Shown here one piece after another: positions 34,835 through 46,415 of a stretch of DNA of 64,000 bases (position 1 is the stretch's first letter; each line of letters begins with the position of its first letter). The translations under genes were made by a program, and so were the position numbers. A model generated the notes under the pieces. It did no database searches and was not told the DNA's origin. It was given only the letters and a program-made list of their open reading frames with translations. The DNA comes from Linnemannia schmuckeri. Taxonomy: Eukaryota > Mortierellomycota > Mortierellomycetes > Mortierellales > Mortierellaceae. The stretch covers positions 4,278,001 through 4,342,000 of the forward strand of contig JANATG010000001.1 of assembly GCA_029449235.1 (NCBI GenBank), read 5' to 3'.

Positions 34835-37800
34835 TGTTGTTCTTGTTCTGGTTCTTGTTTGTTGTTTGGTGTTGGTGATGTAAAAGGGGTTGGTTGTCCG
34901 TAGTAGGAAAAGCTAGAGAGAAAACACGATAGGGTAGTTGAGGGTAGGGTGGGTCGTGCTGTGATCGACTATAGGGGTAATAGTACCTGGATGACAAAAA
35001 CGACAGGCGTATATTAATATCTCGTTGCAAAATAAAAAGAGAGTTTGTTCTCTCTCTTTCCTCTCGTGTGAGTAAGAGGGGATGCGTCCGGGATGTGGGG
35101 TAAAAAAACGTTCAAGAGGGATTGGAAGAGAGCAAACGAGAAGGGCAAAGGATGGAAAAAGAGAGCCCCCAACAACAACCACAACCAATTGGACTTTGCT
35201 GTGGGAAACTGTAGTCCAAGTGTGTGTAAGGGTATGTTGTGGCCAATTGTGTTGTTTTATCCGAACAACAGATGAGCAGAAAGTAATAAAGATAAAAAAA
35301 AGGGCGGAAGTATGTCGTTTGCCGGTAAATAGTCCGTGTGTTCTTCCTCGTTGTTTGCTGGTGTTGGTTCTTTACCGTGGAGTCAAGGAAGGAAAATAAA
35401 AAAAGAGTGAAAGTGTTTGAATGAGGGTGGATGTGTGATTGTGATGGTCGTTAGGGTTGTGGATGTTGTTGTTGAAGAGTGAGAGAAATTGGGGTGCGTT
35501 GTCATTCAGTCATTCAGGGCCCTCCATTCAATTCGTGAGACAAAGGGGCATGGAGCGTGAAGAAGGTTCAAAGAGGGAAAGGAAGGAACGAAAACAAAAC
35601 AAAAGGAACAAAACAAAACCACGAGAACGTGGAGAACAAACTGTGAACAGTAAAAGGAAAATAAAAGGAGTTAAGCGAGTTTCCAACTTGTTGCTGTTGC
35701 CCAATGATAAGTTGCTGCTATGAAGAGCGTGTCTGTCTATATGTGTGTACTCACCAACGAAAAAGAGAGGCTATCGAACCAAGGGTACGGTACAGAGCCA
35801 ACAAGTGAGGAAAGTGTGTTTGTTTGTGTGAATGAGTGAAAAGAGGAGAGTCCTGAAAGATAATAATGAAGGTGAGAAGGAGGCAAGGATGAGTGATTGA
35901 ATGAAGGGAGATATTTGCCGAGGCAAGGCGTGCAGGAGTCGTCGGCGCACAATTAAAAACAAAAGAGTGGCAATGAATAACAATGAGTGAGGAAACTCAA
36001 TAGGTTGTGGAGGAGGAGGATGAAGAGAGAGCAAACAAAAAAAGTGAGAGTGAGAAGTGAGAATAAGAGAAGGAAGGAAGGAGAATAAGAGCAACGACAA
36101 AATGGATGCGAGTGGGCGAGAGAGTGAGCTGAAGGGAAGAGAAGGTAAGGATATGAAGAAGGAAGGTGGAGAACAAAAGAAGAAGAAGAAGAAAGAGGAA
36201 GAAAGGATAAAAGAGAGGAAGAATAAAAAAAACGAGGGAGAGGACAAATGGAAGGATGGAAAACAAGAAGCGGCGTATGTAATGCGGATAAATGAATGGG
36301 GAACAAACTAAAGTGTTCGAGAGGAGGGTCAAGAACAAGGAGGACGGGGCGGGGCGGGGAAGGGATGGAGATGGGATGAAGATGGGAGGATGACCAGAAG
36401 AAGTAAAAGAGTAAAGGTTAGAGAAGGAAAGAGGGTGACAAAGAAACAATCACTGGATATAAAAGGGCTCCATGTTCATCGTATCCATTCGTGCCTTTGT
36501 AGCTGTCCAGCATCCAGTACCATGATCACCATCAGCGTCGTCTCTACTGCCCAACTAAACTGCTCATATGTATGTAAACATTATGTGTTGAGACTTGAGA
36601 GCGGGCGCATGAATCTATAGCAAAACGAACGAACTGCCGTTCGCCCTCTGCGTGTGTCCGTCCGTCGGTGTGTCCGATCCCATTGAATGTTGTTGCCGGT
36701 TGTTGTTGCAGTTGTTGCGGTTGTTGTCGATATAATGATAATTCACAATTGATCCTTTTGAATTATTCGTTCATCCCGAATCAGTCCTTGCACAAACAGC
36801 CCGAGTCAGTCTATCAATGTCGCAAAATGAGCACCCTTCTCTCTCATCCCTTGTCCCTTCCTCTCGCATTGTTCGCTCCCTTCGTTTTCTCTCGTGTTAC
36901 CCTCTCTCTTCATTGCTCATTATTTTTAGTCCACGGCGGCGACAACAATAGCATCCGTCCGTCTGACCGGCTCAAATATCCGATCCTATTTCTCGCCATG
37001 CTCTGACTGTCTAAAAAAGTGGTGATCGTGTATTTACACATTCGACAATCATGTACTCATCTTACACGACAATGAACGTCCAAACCCCACACATTTTACT
37101 CCTATGTCTTCTCCTTCCTCCTTCCTCTCCTCGCCTCCCTCTAACAAGAAAGGTCCTTGTTATTACTTTGCCTACCCAGCACACTCATGCTACATGCACA
37201 ACGAGAACATTGGCTCAATAACATTTTATGAGCGGCAAATAAGCATGAGAGACGGTTGTCAACATGTGTGATGTTCATGTCCCTGAAGAAAATAGTAATA
37301 TAGCGAACAACAACAACCCGCCCTTTTTGTGTTTTTCTAGGAGTTTTTCTTTTTTTTTCTATCCTTGTTCTCTTATTTTCTTGTCCCTGAGGAGACAGAG
37401 AGAGAAGAGAAAAAGAGGAGGCTCCGTGTTGGTCCTCCCTTTTTCACCTCCGTCTCCGCCTCCTTCACATTTCTTCTCTTTGCTTATGCTCCCCTCAAGG
37501 ACTGACACTCTTCAACGAACCCCGATGAGCACACAAGGGACAATCAAAAAGCAAACAAAAAAGCACAGACTTTGACTCCTTTCTTCTCCCTCTCTTATTC
37601 ATAATTGGATTTTTCTACTCTTTTAGTCGAAGCATTTGATCCTGTAACTTATTGGGACCTTTAGATCAGGACTCGCTTCTTCTCGAACAGTAACAATGAG
37701 CGAGAAGAATATAAGAGGGGAAAAGAGGTGGCATGAGGGAAACAGGAGGCGCTGGATGACAAGCTATTTACTGACTGAGACGGTGTAAAAAGAAAGGATG

Positions 37801-38179
37801 AAGACGAAAAAGAAACCCAAGAGGCGTTTTTCTTTTTGATATCCTTGTCCGTGACTTTAACTGTTTCCAAAGCGACTGTTGCATGTGGATCACTCCTTTC
37901 TTTCCCCCAATATGCGAAGCAATATCGAGTGAATGACGCTGGCGGCGTCTCAGGCGCGTGGAAAATAAGGTCAGCGCTTACACTCACCGCGCAGTAATTT
38001 ATCTCCCATTCATCCGCACTTCAGCAATCGTTTTTTTAGCATTCTTTTTCTTTCATTACATTTTTTTTAGACGCCCATCAACGATGAGTGTTCAAGACAA
38101 ATATCGGCATGAGCAAAAAGCACATAGCATGTTCAGCTAAACATACCTTTCTTTCTCACCCTCTCTCTCACACACACAC

Positions 38180-38226
<47 letters not shown>

Positions 38227-40063
38227 CTCTCTTTCTTTCAATTTCTCGTTCTTGAAGATCTAAAAACGGCAGATTATACCAACTGAACAGCGTGTACACC
38301 TCTCATACCAACTGGCGGATTTGTTTTCAGACAAGGGATGTACTGTAAAAAAAAGAAAAGGCCCTGGGAAAGAGTAAAAGGGATCGACTTGGACCTGACT
38401 CGTGTGGGTGTGGATGATCGGGGCCTGAGCTGACGGGTTGTATCTATACCATACCAGTACGGGTGATCGGAAGAAATAATGAACCCCAGTTGCAGGGACT
38501 TCTAAGAAGGAATTACAGTTGAAAGATACTTTCGAACAAATGGAAAGAGGCGGAATTTTTTACACTCTTCTGTTGGTTTCGCCCAAAAAAAAGACCGTTG
38601 AAATTTCATTTCCCAGCGGGGCTCTTCTGAGCCATGGATACAGCCAGGGTAAGGTGAGCCCTGGGTCTAAGGTGGACTACCAGACCTCCTACCCTACTCA
38701 GGTGACATGCTCTCTTTCGTAGGACACTCACTTCCCAACAGGTTTCCATGCAAATTCTTTTTTTATCCCACATAACAGTCATTCTTTCATTTGCATGTGT
38801 TCTTGGAAAATAGAGAAAAACCAAGGGACTGGGATTTGTGAAGTTCAATTGATAGCGATGTTTAGCGATGCGCTATGCATGTTAATAAAATGCGAGAAGG
38901 GCCAATGCTATTTGTGTCAATGTGGGTTATGAAGAGAAAGTGGTTTCAAAAGAGTGCAGACAGACAGACAGAGAGAGACACATACAGATATAGATAAGGG
39001 ATATGTTCTCTTGCAACGCCTATGCTATCACATTCCTTCTGTCGGCTTGTTGTTGCTTTGCCCATCTGCTCCCCCTTCCTTCGCTGTCCCTGTCCCTGTA
39101 CCTGTTCGTCGGAGCAAAGAAAAAAAAAAAAGAAGAGAAAACAACCGTCACGTGCGCAATATTATTGGTCGAATCAACAAAAAAAATGTTCGGACTGTCC
39201 GTGCCCCGCCCATGTTGTTATCTGTCACTCCTTTCCTCTCAACCAACTCCTGCTTCACTCGCTTCGTACAAGGATGCCACGATCGAAAACTCTTATGGAT
39301 CGATCCCGGCCAATTGCATCTACCATGATGACAGCAGTTACCTACTACTCTCCGTCATTAGAAGGGCCCCTATGGCTTGTTGCATTACCACTGACTGGTG
39401 ACTGACTAGCTGGTAATGATTAAACCCCCTCACCTCCACCTCAAGGGCCGGCTAATAGGCCCTCTCCCTTCCCCACTCAGGGTGAGTAATTGGCCTTTTC
39501 TTCGTCAAATTGGATCGGACAACGAAAAATCCGTTGAGTCTGTGAATGTCTGGCTGGGCTGGCTTGGTGCCTGCTTTTTTTTTCTTTTTTCTTTGAAATT
39601 GCGCGATAAGGTGGCAGGAAGACAAAAAAAACTTTTTTTATTTTTATTATCGTCTTCATACCCTCCTCTCTCTTTTTTTTCCTCTTCTTTCTCTTTTTTC
39701 TTTTCTTCTTCATTGCTCGTTATACTTTTATCCCCTCCCCTCTCCACTCTACTCTCTCCACTCTACTCTGTCCATTCTACTCCGTCCACTCTTGTATCCA
39801 TCCAGCAAGTTGCTTCATCTTTGTCAATTGGTAATAACAGAAAAAACAAGAACTGTCCGATCTTATCCCTTGAATGTGTGTCTCTCTCTCGCTCTGACAC
39901 TCAGGGATCCAAGCGCTGACCCTTTTTTTCTCTCCTTTTGTTACACTCTCTTATCTTTAGTATTTTTCAGGAACAAGGAACACAAACAAACGCCTTTTTA
40001 TTCATCACAACAACCAACAGCCAGAACAAAAACAACTACAAAAGCTGCATAACAACTACAACG
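34835..40063. other. 5.2-kb gene-poor intergenic region
   Basis: It lies between the divergent PH-domain and F-box genes. I find no protein gene. The long open frames near 35770-36450 (minus) are Ser/Phe/Leu homopolymer-like products of a GA-rich tract. Notable contents are that GA-rich block (36010-36250), a perfect TATAAAAG at 36458-36465, a (CT)n tract at 38183-38223, and a pyrimidine-rich promoter plus CAAC-type leader just before the F-box ATG (39650-40063). The PH-gene promoter is on the left. Confidence 0.5.
38183..38223. repeat. (CT)n microsatellite
   Basis: About 20 uninterrupted CT units, preceded by a short CA run. Confidence 0.95.
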
Positions 40064-42235
40064 ATGCCTGCTCTGCTCTGCTCGGTCCCGCTGGCTGAGC
40101 CTCTTGCTCATATCACTCTCCCCACAGACTCTTCGCTCTGCAAGAAACAACAACAACAACACTCCCTCGGACTCGGAGGTAACAACGGAGGCAATAACCC
40201 ATTCAATATCCCTGAGATCTGCGGTCAGATCGCTGGCCATCTCGACAGACACACCCTCACAGTCGTCGTCCGGGTCTCATCCCACTGGTATGCCCACTAC
40301 ATCCGTTACCTCTGGAGACGAGTCCGAGTCGAATCAGGAACAGTAGCAGACAAGAGTCGGGAGATGTTGCAAGCCTTTCCGCAAGTCAGTCAGCATATCC
40401 GCCACCTCGAATGGATCCATCTCTCCTCAGCCCCTTCCTCTTCCTCCTTCACACAGGACTCGATTCTGGATACGATCGATCTTTCCAACTTGAACGCCGA
40501 TACAATCCTTCTCTCCAGCTGGACCAATGAACTTGATGCTGCGACACTGTCAAGGTTTACTCGGTCTTCAGCCCATCGGTTATCGGCGTTGCAGATGTAT
40601 AATATGGCTGAGGTCCGTGGAGATCTGTTGAAGGTTGCCAGGACTCTTCCGCAACTCCGTCACTTTACCCTGTCCTTGGTTAGCCGGGATTCCTATCGTC
40701 ATAACCACAACCGTCAGCGGTCCAATGGCTCGACTGCTTCTTCTGTGACCTCTCTAGCTTTGGCTTTGCCCACTGACTCGGAGGTTCGGACAGGAAAAGA
40801 AGCGGAGTTGGTGCAGCAAGTTACCAGTGCCAATTCCCTGCCCGACTTGATGGATGCCTGCCCCCAGCTGAGAATGATCGAGATCCTGGACTTGCCTCTT
40901 CCTACACCAGTCTCATCTACATCGGCCGTCGTATCCGAGGATCAAGAGGATGATGATGATATTGAGGAAGATGAGAATCAGGACCAGGACCAGGAGCAGG
41001 AGCAGGAGCAGGATGTTGATATCGAAGAAGGACAGAGTATGCTTCCCTCGGAGAAGATCGCCCCCAAGTGGGTCCCTATGCATTACCTCACAACAATCAA
41101 CCTGCACGCAACCGCCATATCTGGATCTACCCTCACCGCCCTATTCGCCCGTTCCCCTCAACTGGTCAAACTGAACCTCGGCCAGAACACTCCCTTGTAC
41201 CTCTCAGATTTTCATATTGACCCCTCGCTCTGCATGAGTAAGCTTTCGACACTAATTCTGTCAGGATGCCATTTCTTGGACGGACATGGATACAAGGAGA
41301 TCTTCAAGGCTTCCCCGAATCTCCTCCACCTTGATATCCCTCAGACCAACGTCGACGATGCTGCGTTGGCTGTTCTCGGCCATCAGTGTCTCCAGCTTAC
41401 GGACTTGAACTTGGATGAGTGCCTCCAGATCACCGACCAAGGTATCCGTGACATGCTCTCTCACCCCCGTCCCTCTTCTACCTCCACCTCCGCGAACAAC
41501 AACAACTTGGAGCCCGGGACGCAGGAACGGTACGAGAACGGTCGGTTGCAGTGCTTGTCGGTCTCGAACTGCACGGAGTTGACAGGACAGGGAATTCATC
41601 ATATTTTGATGACCTGCGGTCGATTGAGGAGTCTCGAATTCCAACAGCCCGAGATCATGCCCGAGGCTCTTTTTCCTCATACTCTTGAGACTGATGATGA
41701 TGACCAGCAGCAGCTGGAGAACCCATCCTCACCTTCCGCCACCATCGCGCAGGAACAAGAGCAAGCGGAGTCTGCCACTACCACTATCGCTACAATTGTC
41801 GCAGCAACAGTATACCCAACTCCCGATGCTGCTGTTCACACCACCACCGCCACCTCTCCAACAACCACCACAACAACCACACCTTCAGTATCATGGGCCT
41901 GCCAAAGATCCCTCGAACTCCTCCGGATCAAAAACCTCAACACCATCAACACCTCCCAAAGCCACTTCCTCAACGAGCGACTCCGTGAGCTCCGCAACCT
42001 CAAAGCCCTTCACATCGGCGGCTCTCAACTCGAACTCTCTATCCTCAACGGCCTGGGGCATCAATTGGAGAATTTGTATATTGATGATTTGGCGAGGGAG
42101 GTGGATGTGAATGACGTGAGGTGGCTTGTGGATCATACACCTAATTTGACGAGGCTTTGGTGTCGCCAGTTGATTCGGCATTCGGAGCCGTGGAAGATGC
42201 TTAGGGCTGCGAGGACCCATCTCAAGCTGTGGTAG
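40064..42235 (+). CDS. F-box / leucine-rich repeat protein
   Basis: This intronless gene encodes 723 residues from the ATG at 40064. The frame is open further upstream but lacks an ATG there. Near the N-terminus, NPFNIPEICGQIAGHLDRHT, then VSSHWYAHYIRYLWRRVRV, is a typical fungal F-box, which binds Skp1 in SCF ubiquitin ligases. Leucine-rich units follow: LKMRHLTL-like segments early, then LVKLNLGQNTPL, LSTLILSGCHFLDGHG, LLHLDIPQTNVDDAAL, LTDLNLDECLQITDQGI and LQCLSVSNCTELTGQGI. These match the cysteine-containing/Amn1-type LRR consensus. Between the F-box and LRRs an acidic linker (EDQEDDDDIEEDENQDQDQE and onward) could form a charged helix. A Thr/Pro/Ala-rich insertion divides the last LRRs. 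The substrate is unknown. Mortierella-type genomes carry many such genes. Confidence 0.87.
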   Translation: MPALLCSVPLAEPLAHITLPTDSSLCKKQQQQHSLGLGGNNGGNNPFNIPEICGQIAGHLDRHTLTVVVRVSSHWYAHYIRYLWRRVRVESGTVADKSREMLQAFPQVSQHIRHLEWIHLSSAPSSSSFTQDSILDTIDLSNLNADTILLSSWTNELDAATLSRFTRSSAHRLSALQMYNMAEVRGDLLKVARTLPQLRHFTLSLVSRDSYRHNHNRQRSNGSTASSVTSLALALPTDSEVRTGKEAELVQQVTSANSLPDLMDACPQLRMIEILDLPLPTPVSSTSAVVSEDQEDDDDIEEDENQDQDQEQEQEQDVDIEEGQSMLPSEKIAPKWVPMHYLTTINLHATAISGSTLTALFARSPQLVKLNLGQNTPLYLSDFHIDPSLCMSKLSTLILSGCHFLDGHGYKEIFKASPNLLHLDIPQTNVDDAALAVLGHQCLQLTDLNLDECLQITDQGIRDMLSHPRPSSTSTSANNNNLEPGTQERYENGRLQCLSVSNCTELTGQGIHHILMTCGRLRSLEFQQPEIMPEALFPHTLETDDDDQQQLENPSSPSATIAQEQEQAESATTTIATIVAATVYPTPDAAVHTTTATSPTTTTTTTPSVSWACQRSLELLRIKNLNTINTSQSHFLNERLRELRNLKALHIGGSQLELSILNGLGHQLENLYIDDLAREVDVNDVRWLVDHTPNLTRLWCRQLIRHSEPWKMLRAARTHLKLW

Positions 42236-44769
42236 AGAGAGGAGATCTCATCTACTCTTTCTGAGGAAGGTGGGAAAAACAAAGGACTGAGAAAGAAGGA
42301 AGGAGAAGGAGCGGAGCACGTTTTCAGTGGACGGATAACATGACCACCTATCGCCGCCCATCCGCCCATCCATCTCAACATAACACACACACAAACAATC
42401 AAACAATCCTTATCGTTCGATAATTACTACCAGCACCATTACCACGCTCTTTTTTGCTTTTCATTGCTTTTACCGCTCAAAACCATAGACATAGACAAAA
42501 CTTAGCAATCCCTCTCACTTTTTAATACATAATTCTTGTAATAGTAACCACCTTTATCAAGCATTATCATCATTATTTGAACCACCCGTTAGAAAGAAAT
42601 GTGCTTTTCTTATCTTTAATGTTGGCTCTTGTGGCTCACACCTAGTTTTTTTTCTCTTTGTTTCCTAAATAACCCACACTCGTTCACTCATTCATACGAT
42701 TGGATTGGAGGGAGGGAGGGGCAACAACTGTTAAATTCTTTTTCCTGCATCATTTCGAAAGCACCTCAGCTCTCACACAAAAAAAAACCTATTTTCTTTT
42801 TTTTTTTTTTGTGGTAGTCGTTGAAGCTCACACACTTGTTTTTTTGTTGGTTCTATAAATGCAGTTTGGGATGGTGGAACCATGAGATTATTTATTTGAT
42901 GGGTTGATAGGATTCAGGAAGGAAAGGAAATGTCAAGACTGGCCCATTTGGCCATCCATGGTCGGATAACCTGACTGAACTGCAAGGCGTTTTTCCTCAT
43001 TCTTTCCTTATTTCTCTCCCCCTTTCTTTTTTTGTTCTTACTACGGATATCCTCCTAGTCCCCATGGTCGACCATTCCTTCCAAAAAAGATAGATGACTG
43101 AAAAGGGTGTATCCATGATATGGCATTGCCCTTTTAGCCATTCCTTGAAAATTAGGGCATGTCTCAATTTTTCTCACTCGTGGACATCGTCGCGTGCGTA
43201 TGTTTCTCTTCTCTTTCTTTCCTTCACTTTCCTCATTCTTCTCTTGTCTTCCTTTTCTCACCTTCTGTGTTGGTGTCGGACAGGGTAAGTAGAAGGTAGG
43301 GGGTACGAGAGGTAGAGTATACCCAAACGACATCATCGCCTATCCATTTTTATTATTCCGCCACGCTTGTGGTGACATCTCTTAGTAGTGTTCTTTCTCT
43401 TTTCTACTTTTTCGTTCTTGATTTTTGACTATGACGAGTTTCTATCATGAGAGAACGAACAACACAGACAAAAAGGCAGTAGAGAGATAAGTGAAGGTTC
43501 AAGAGGTGATGGGGAAAAGAGAAAAAAAAACAGGGTAGAGCAGAAAGGGGGTTTAGTCTAGGGGTTAGAACGAGGAGGTAAGGTTGTGTTTGTATGTATT
43601 TGTTCGATCTTGTTTTTTTTTGTCCGACAATGGTCGATGATGCACTTGTTCATAGTCATGTGTCCTAGTTGCTAAGAAAGAGATACCGCCATGTTGCGGA
43701 GGAAGAAAAAAAAGAGAAAAAGCGAGAGGGTACACAAAAACCATGTTTGGGTTGGGCATTGCTAAAAACGAAAGGAGCAAAACAAGGAAAAAACACCCCG
43801 TCGGTCTCTCTCGTTTGTACGACGGCATGGCAAACAAAAAAAAAAACAAGGAACAAATACTCTTTTTCTTTTTGCAATACGGATTCATCCCCACTCTTGC
43901 GATCCTGCAATTCCTTGTTGCCAATTGCTGACCCCTTGCTGTTAACCCCTTTTGTGTGCATGCTATGGAAACGTGAAAGCAGAAAAAAAAGAAAAAGAAA
44001 AGAAAAAAAAAGGCAATGAAGGGGTTGAGTGAAAGTAAGAGAAAAATGAAAAAGAAGGGGATGGTGTGTAAAATGTGTGAAGTGTGTGAATGGGGGTTTG
44101 GACAAAGAAGGTTAGTGGGAGCGGAAAGAAGAGCATGAGCAATTTGAGTGTTTTGGTTCAGAATAAAAAGGTGTCAATGAATGGCATGGCATGGTATGGG
44201 TGTGTATCACCCGCTCTCTTCCATTGATTGCCCTGAATAAAGGAGATGCGGGCTGAGAGCGATGTCGAGAGATGGGTGAAGGGGAAGAGGGATGGCAACC
44301 GCCACACTTTTTATTCCCAACATCCCCTTTCTTACACTTCTTTCTCTTCTCCTCTCGTCTCTTTTTCTTTTCTTCTCTTCTTCATCTTTCTTTTTTTCAC
44401 ATCCCCCTCCAACTCTTACTTCTACTCCTCTTTCTTCCCTTCCCTCTTCTTCGCCCTCTATCCTATCCTTCACCTCTCTTCCATCTCTACCTCTTCTACC
44501 CGCCAAAACGAACACACATACATCCGACACGTAGATATTCAACATCCCTCTTCTGCATTTGCTTCCTCTTACAGACAATAAAAAGGATATCACTCCCACC
44601 ATCATTTAGACCAAGGTGAGCAACATGTCAATATCCTTCTTACTCAGGGGGAAGGAGAGCATGGATTCTTCCCTCCAGTGAGGGTGTATGGTCCAACACA
44701 GCCAACCCGGGCATCTCCTCTTCGTCCCTTCATTCCTCCTTATACTCCATTTGCACATGCTGCTGCTGC

Positions 44770-44771
<2 letters not shown>

Positions 44772-44814
<43 letters not shown>
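44772..44814. repeat. (CT)n microsatellite
   Basis: About 20 CT units in a pyrimidine-rich region. Confidence 0.95.
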
Positions 44815-44817
<3 letters not shown>

Positions 44818-45155
44818 TCTTACTCTTTCACACACTTCCTTCCACCTTCACTCTCGCCCTCCAGGAATATTATCATCTTTGTCGCTTGCATCATCCCTAT
44901 CATCCTCATCCCCTATTGTTATTTGGATGCTACTGTCCACCCACTATCCACTCCTGTCTCGATTGTCCCAAAACTTCAATTGCTCTACTATCCCATCCTC
45001 CACCTCAACCGTTGCTATCAATTGGGGAAAAGGTGTATGTATGTATTGTTGTCCTGCTATTCCTTTTCATCTCTAACTCTTCACTTCTCTCTTCTCCTTC
45101 TCTTACTCCTTTTCCTGTGCCCTGCTTGATAGTCCGCGTCAACAGTCAGCACTAG

Positions 45156-45160
45156 CCCTA

Positions 45161-45223
<63 letters not shown>
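45156..45223. repeat. (CT)n microsatellite
   Basis: Over 30 CT units, nearly uninterrupted; the longest such tract in the window. Confidence 0.95.
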
Positions 45224-45225
<2 letters not shown>

Positions 45226-45477
45226 CATCCAGTCCCCCTTTTCTCTTTTTTTTACTCGCTCCACGCAGACATCACTCAGACCATCCATCATCGCGCTCCT
45301 CCCTTCCTTGTCTCTCCCTCCTCTCTTTTATCCTATTTTTCGCACTCTGTTTTTTATAGTTGACGCCATATCTCCCTTTTAACGCCTTGGTAACAACATT
45401 CAACAACGCAACCATCAACAGCACATAGCAACAAACACAAACAACAAAGCAACGAACAGAGAGAGTCGAGATTTTAT

Positions 45478-45627
45478 ATGGGCCATCCTATCAAGAACCA
45501 ACAAACCCTTATCTTCCAAGCGTTCCTCTCCCAAGACGACCTTGACATCCTCTTCCTTGCCTGTACTGTCAGTTTTAGCAGCGGTTGCAACGTTCCTGTC
45601 GACGCCAACATCTACCGTGGCATCTAG
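45478..45627 (+). CDS. Coding-like 49-residue upstream ORF
   Basis: ATG to TAG encodes MGHPIKNQQTLIFQAFLSQD, then DLDILFLACTVSFSSGCNVP and VDANIYRGI. It stands out because most of its codons end in C or T and the composition is balanced, unlike the homopolymeric frames of the surrounding pyrimidine-rich DNA. It lies about 790 bases before the Ser-rich ORF and after an A/C-rich leader-like stretch. It could be a translated uORF controlling that gene, a short independent peptide gene, or a first coding exon whose splice was not recognised. No homology is recognised. Confidence 0.4.
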   Translation: MGHPIKNQQTLIFQAFLSQDDLDILFLACTVSFSSGCNVPVDANIYRGI

Positions 45628-46415
45628 TTCTTAGTCCCCTTTCTCTCTTTTAGTCCAAGGTCCTAGATCTCTTCCTTTGTCTCTTTCCCCTTCCTGCAGA
45701 TCTCGACACTTCCATATCATCCGTCCATCTTTCCGTTCAACTAACAACTAACAACCAACAACCAACAACCAACATTCAACATTCAACAACTAAACAACCT
45801 TCCGGCAGCAGCAGCAACCTTCCTATCCCATTCGTTGCCCAACCAATTACCAGTCAACTAACCCGATACAATTCGGTATATCGAAACGAGAGCAACATTG
45901 ACATCCAACACCCAACGGACTACTCTATCTATCTTCCGTTTCTGAGCGAAGGCAACAAAGGCATTGATATCATCGTCATCCTGTCCAACTCACTCTCTCT
46001 TTCCCTTTCTTACTCTCTTTTCCTCCCCTTCGGTGGTTTACCCTTCACTGCATCCTTTTTTTACTTGTCTATTCTTCTCCTCTCCTATTTCTTTCCTCTT
46101 TCTACTTTTCTACTTTCTCCCTTTCGCTCACCCCGACTGCACTGGTAGTCTCTGACATCCTTTCCTCTTTTTTATTCCATTTTTCGATCGGCCTGCAACA
46201 AACGAACCCCCAATACATCAAAAAGCAACCGACTTCCATCTCCCTCTCTCTCCCTTCCTCTCTCTTCTTTCCCTCTTATCCCTTCCACGTCTTCCTTCAC
46301 GACACCCTTTCTATTTTCTGATTGAACAAATCCATAGTCTGAACATAGAGAGAGTTATGGTGCGTGTTTTGGTTCCCTCTTACGCGCTCTTTCCTCTTTC
46401 CACTCCCACAAAGTC

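Larger units (their letters stand above)
42236..46415. other. 4.2-kb intergenic region and long leader of the Ser-rich gene
   Basis: 42236-44300 shows no gene. From about 44330 to 46415 the plus strand is overwhelmingly pyrimidine-rich with two long (CT)n tracts, CAAC-repeats (45740-45800) and a small coding-like ORF at 45478-45627. This suggests a promoter plus long 5' leader for the Ser-rich gene at 46416. Confidence 0.5.

Noticed and set aside
35771..36449. Long minus-strand ORFs of Ser/Phe/Leu
   Set aside because: They are products of a GA-rich tract, with homopolymeric composition and no domain.
39938..40063. N-terminal extension of the F-box protein
   Set aside because: It would need a non-ATG start inside the pyrimidine-rich promoter. 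The ATG at 40064 follows a CAAC leader.
44246..45155. Overlapping plus-strand ORFs in the CT-rich region
   Set aside because: They are open only because pyrimidine tracts lack stops; no frame is favoured.
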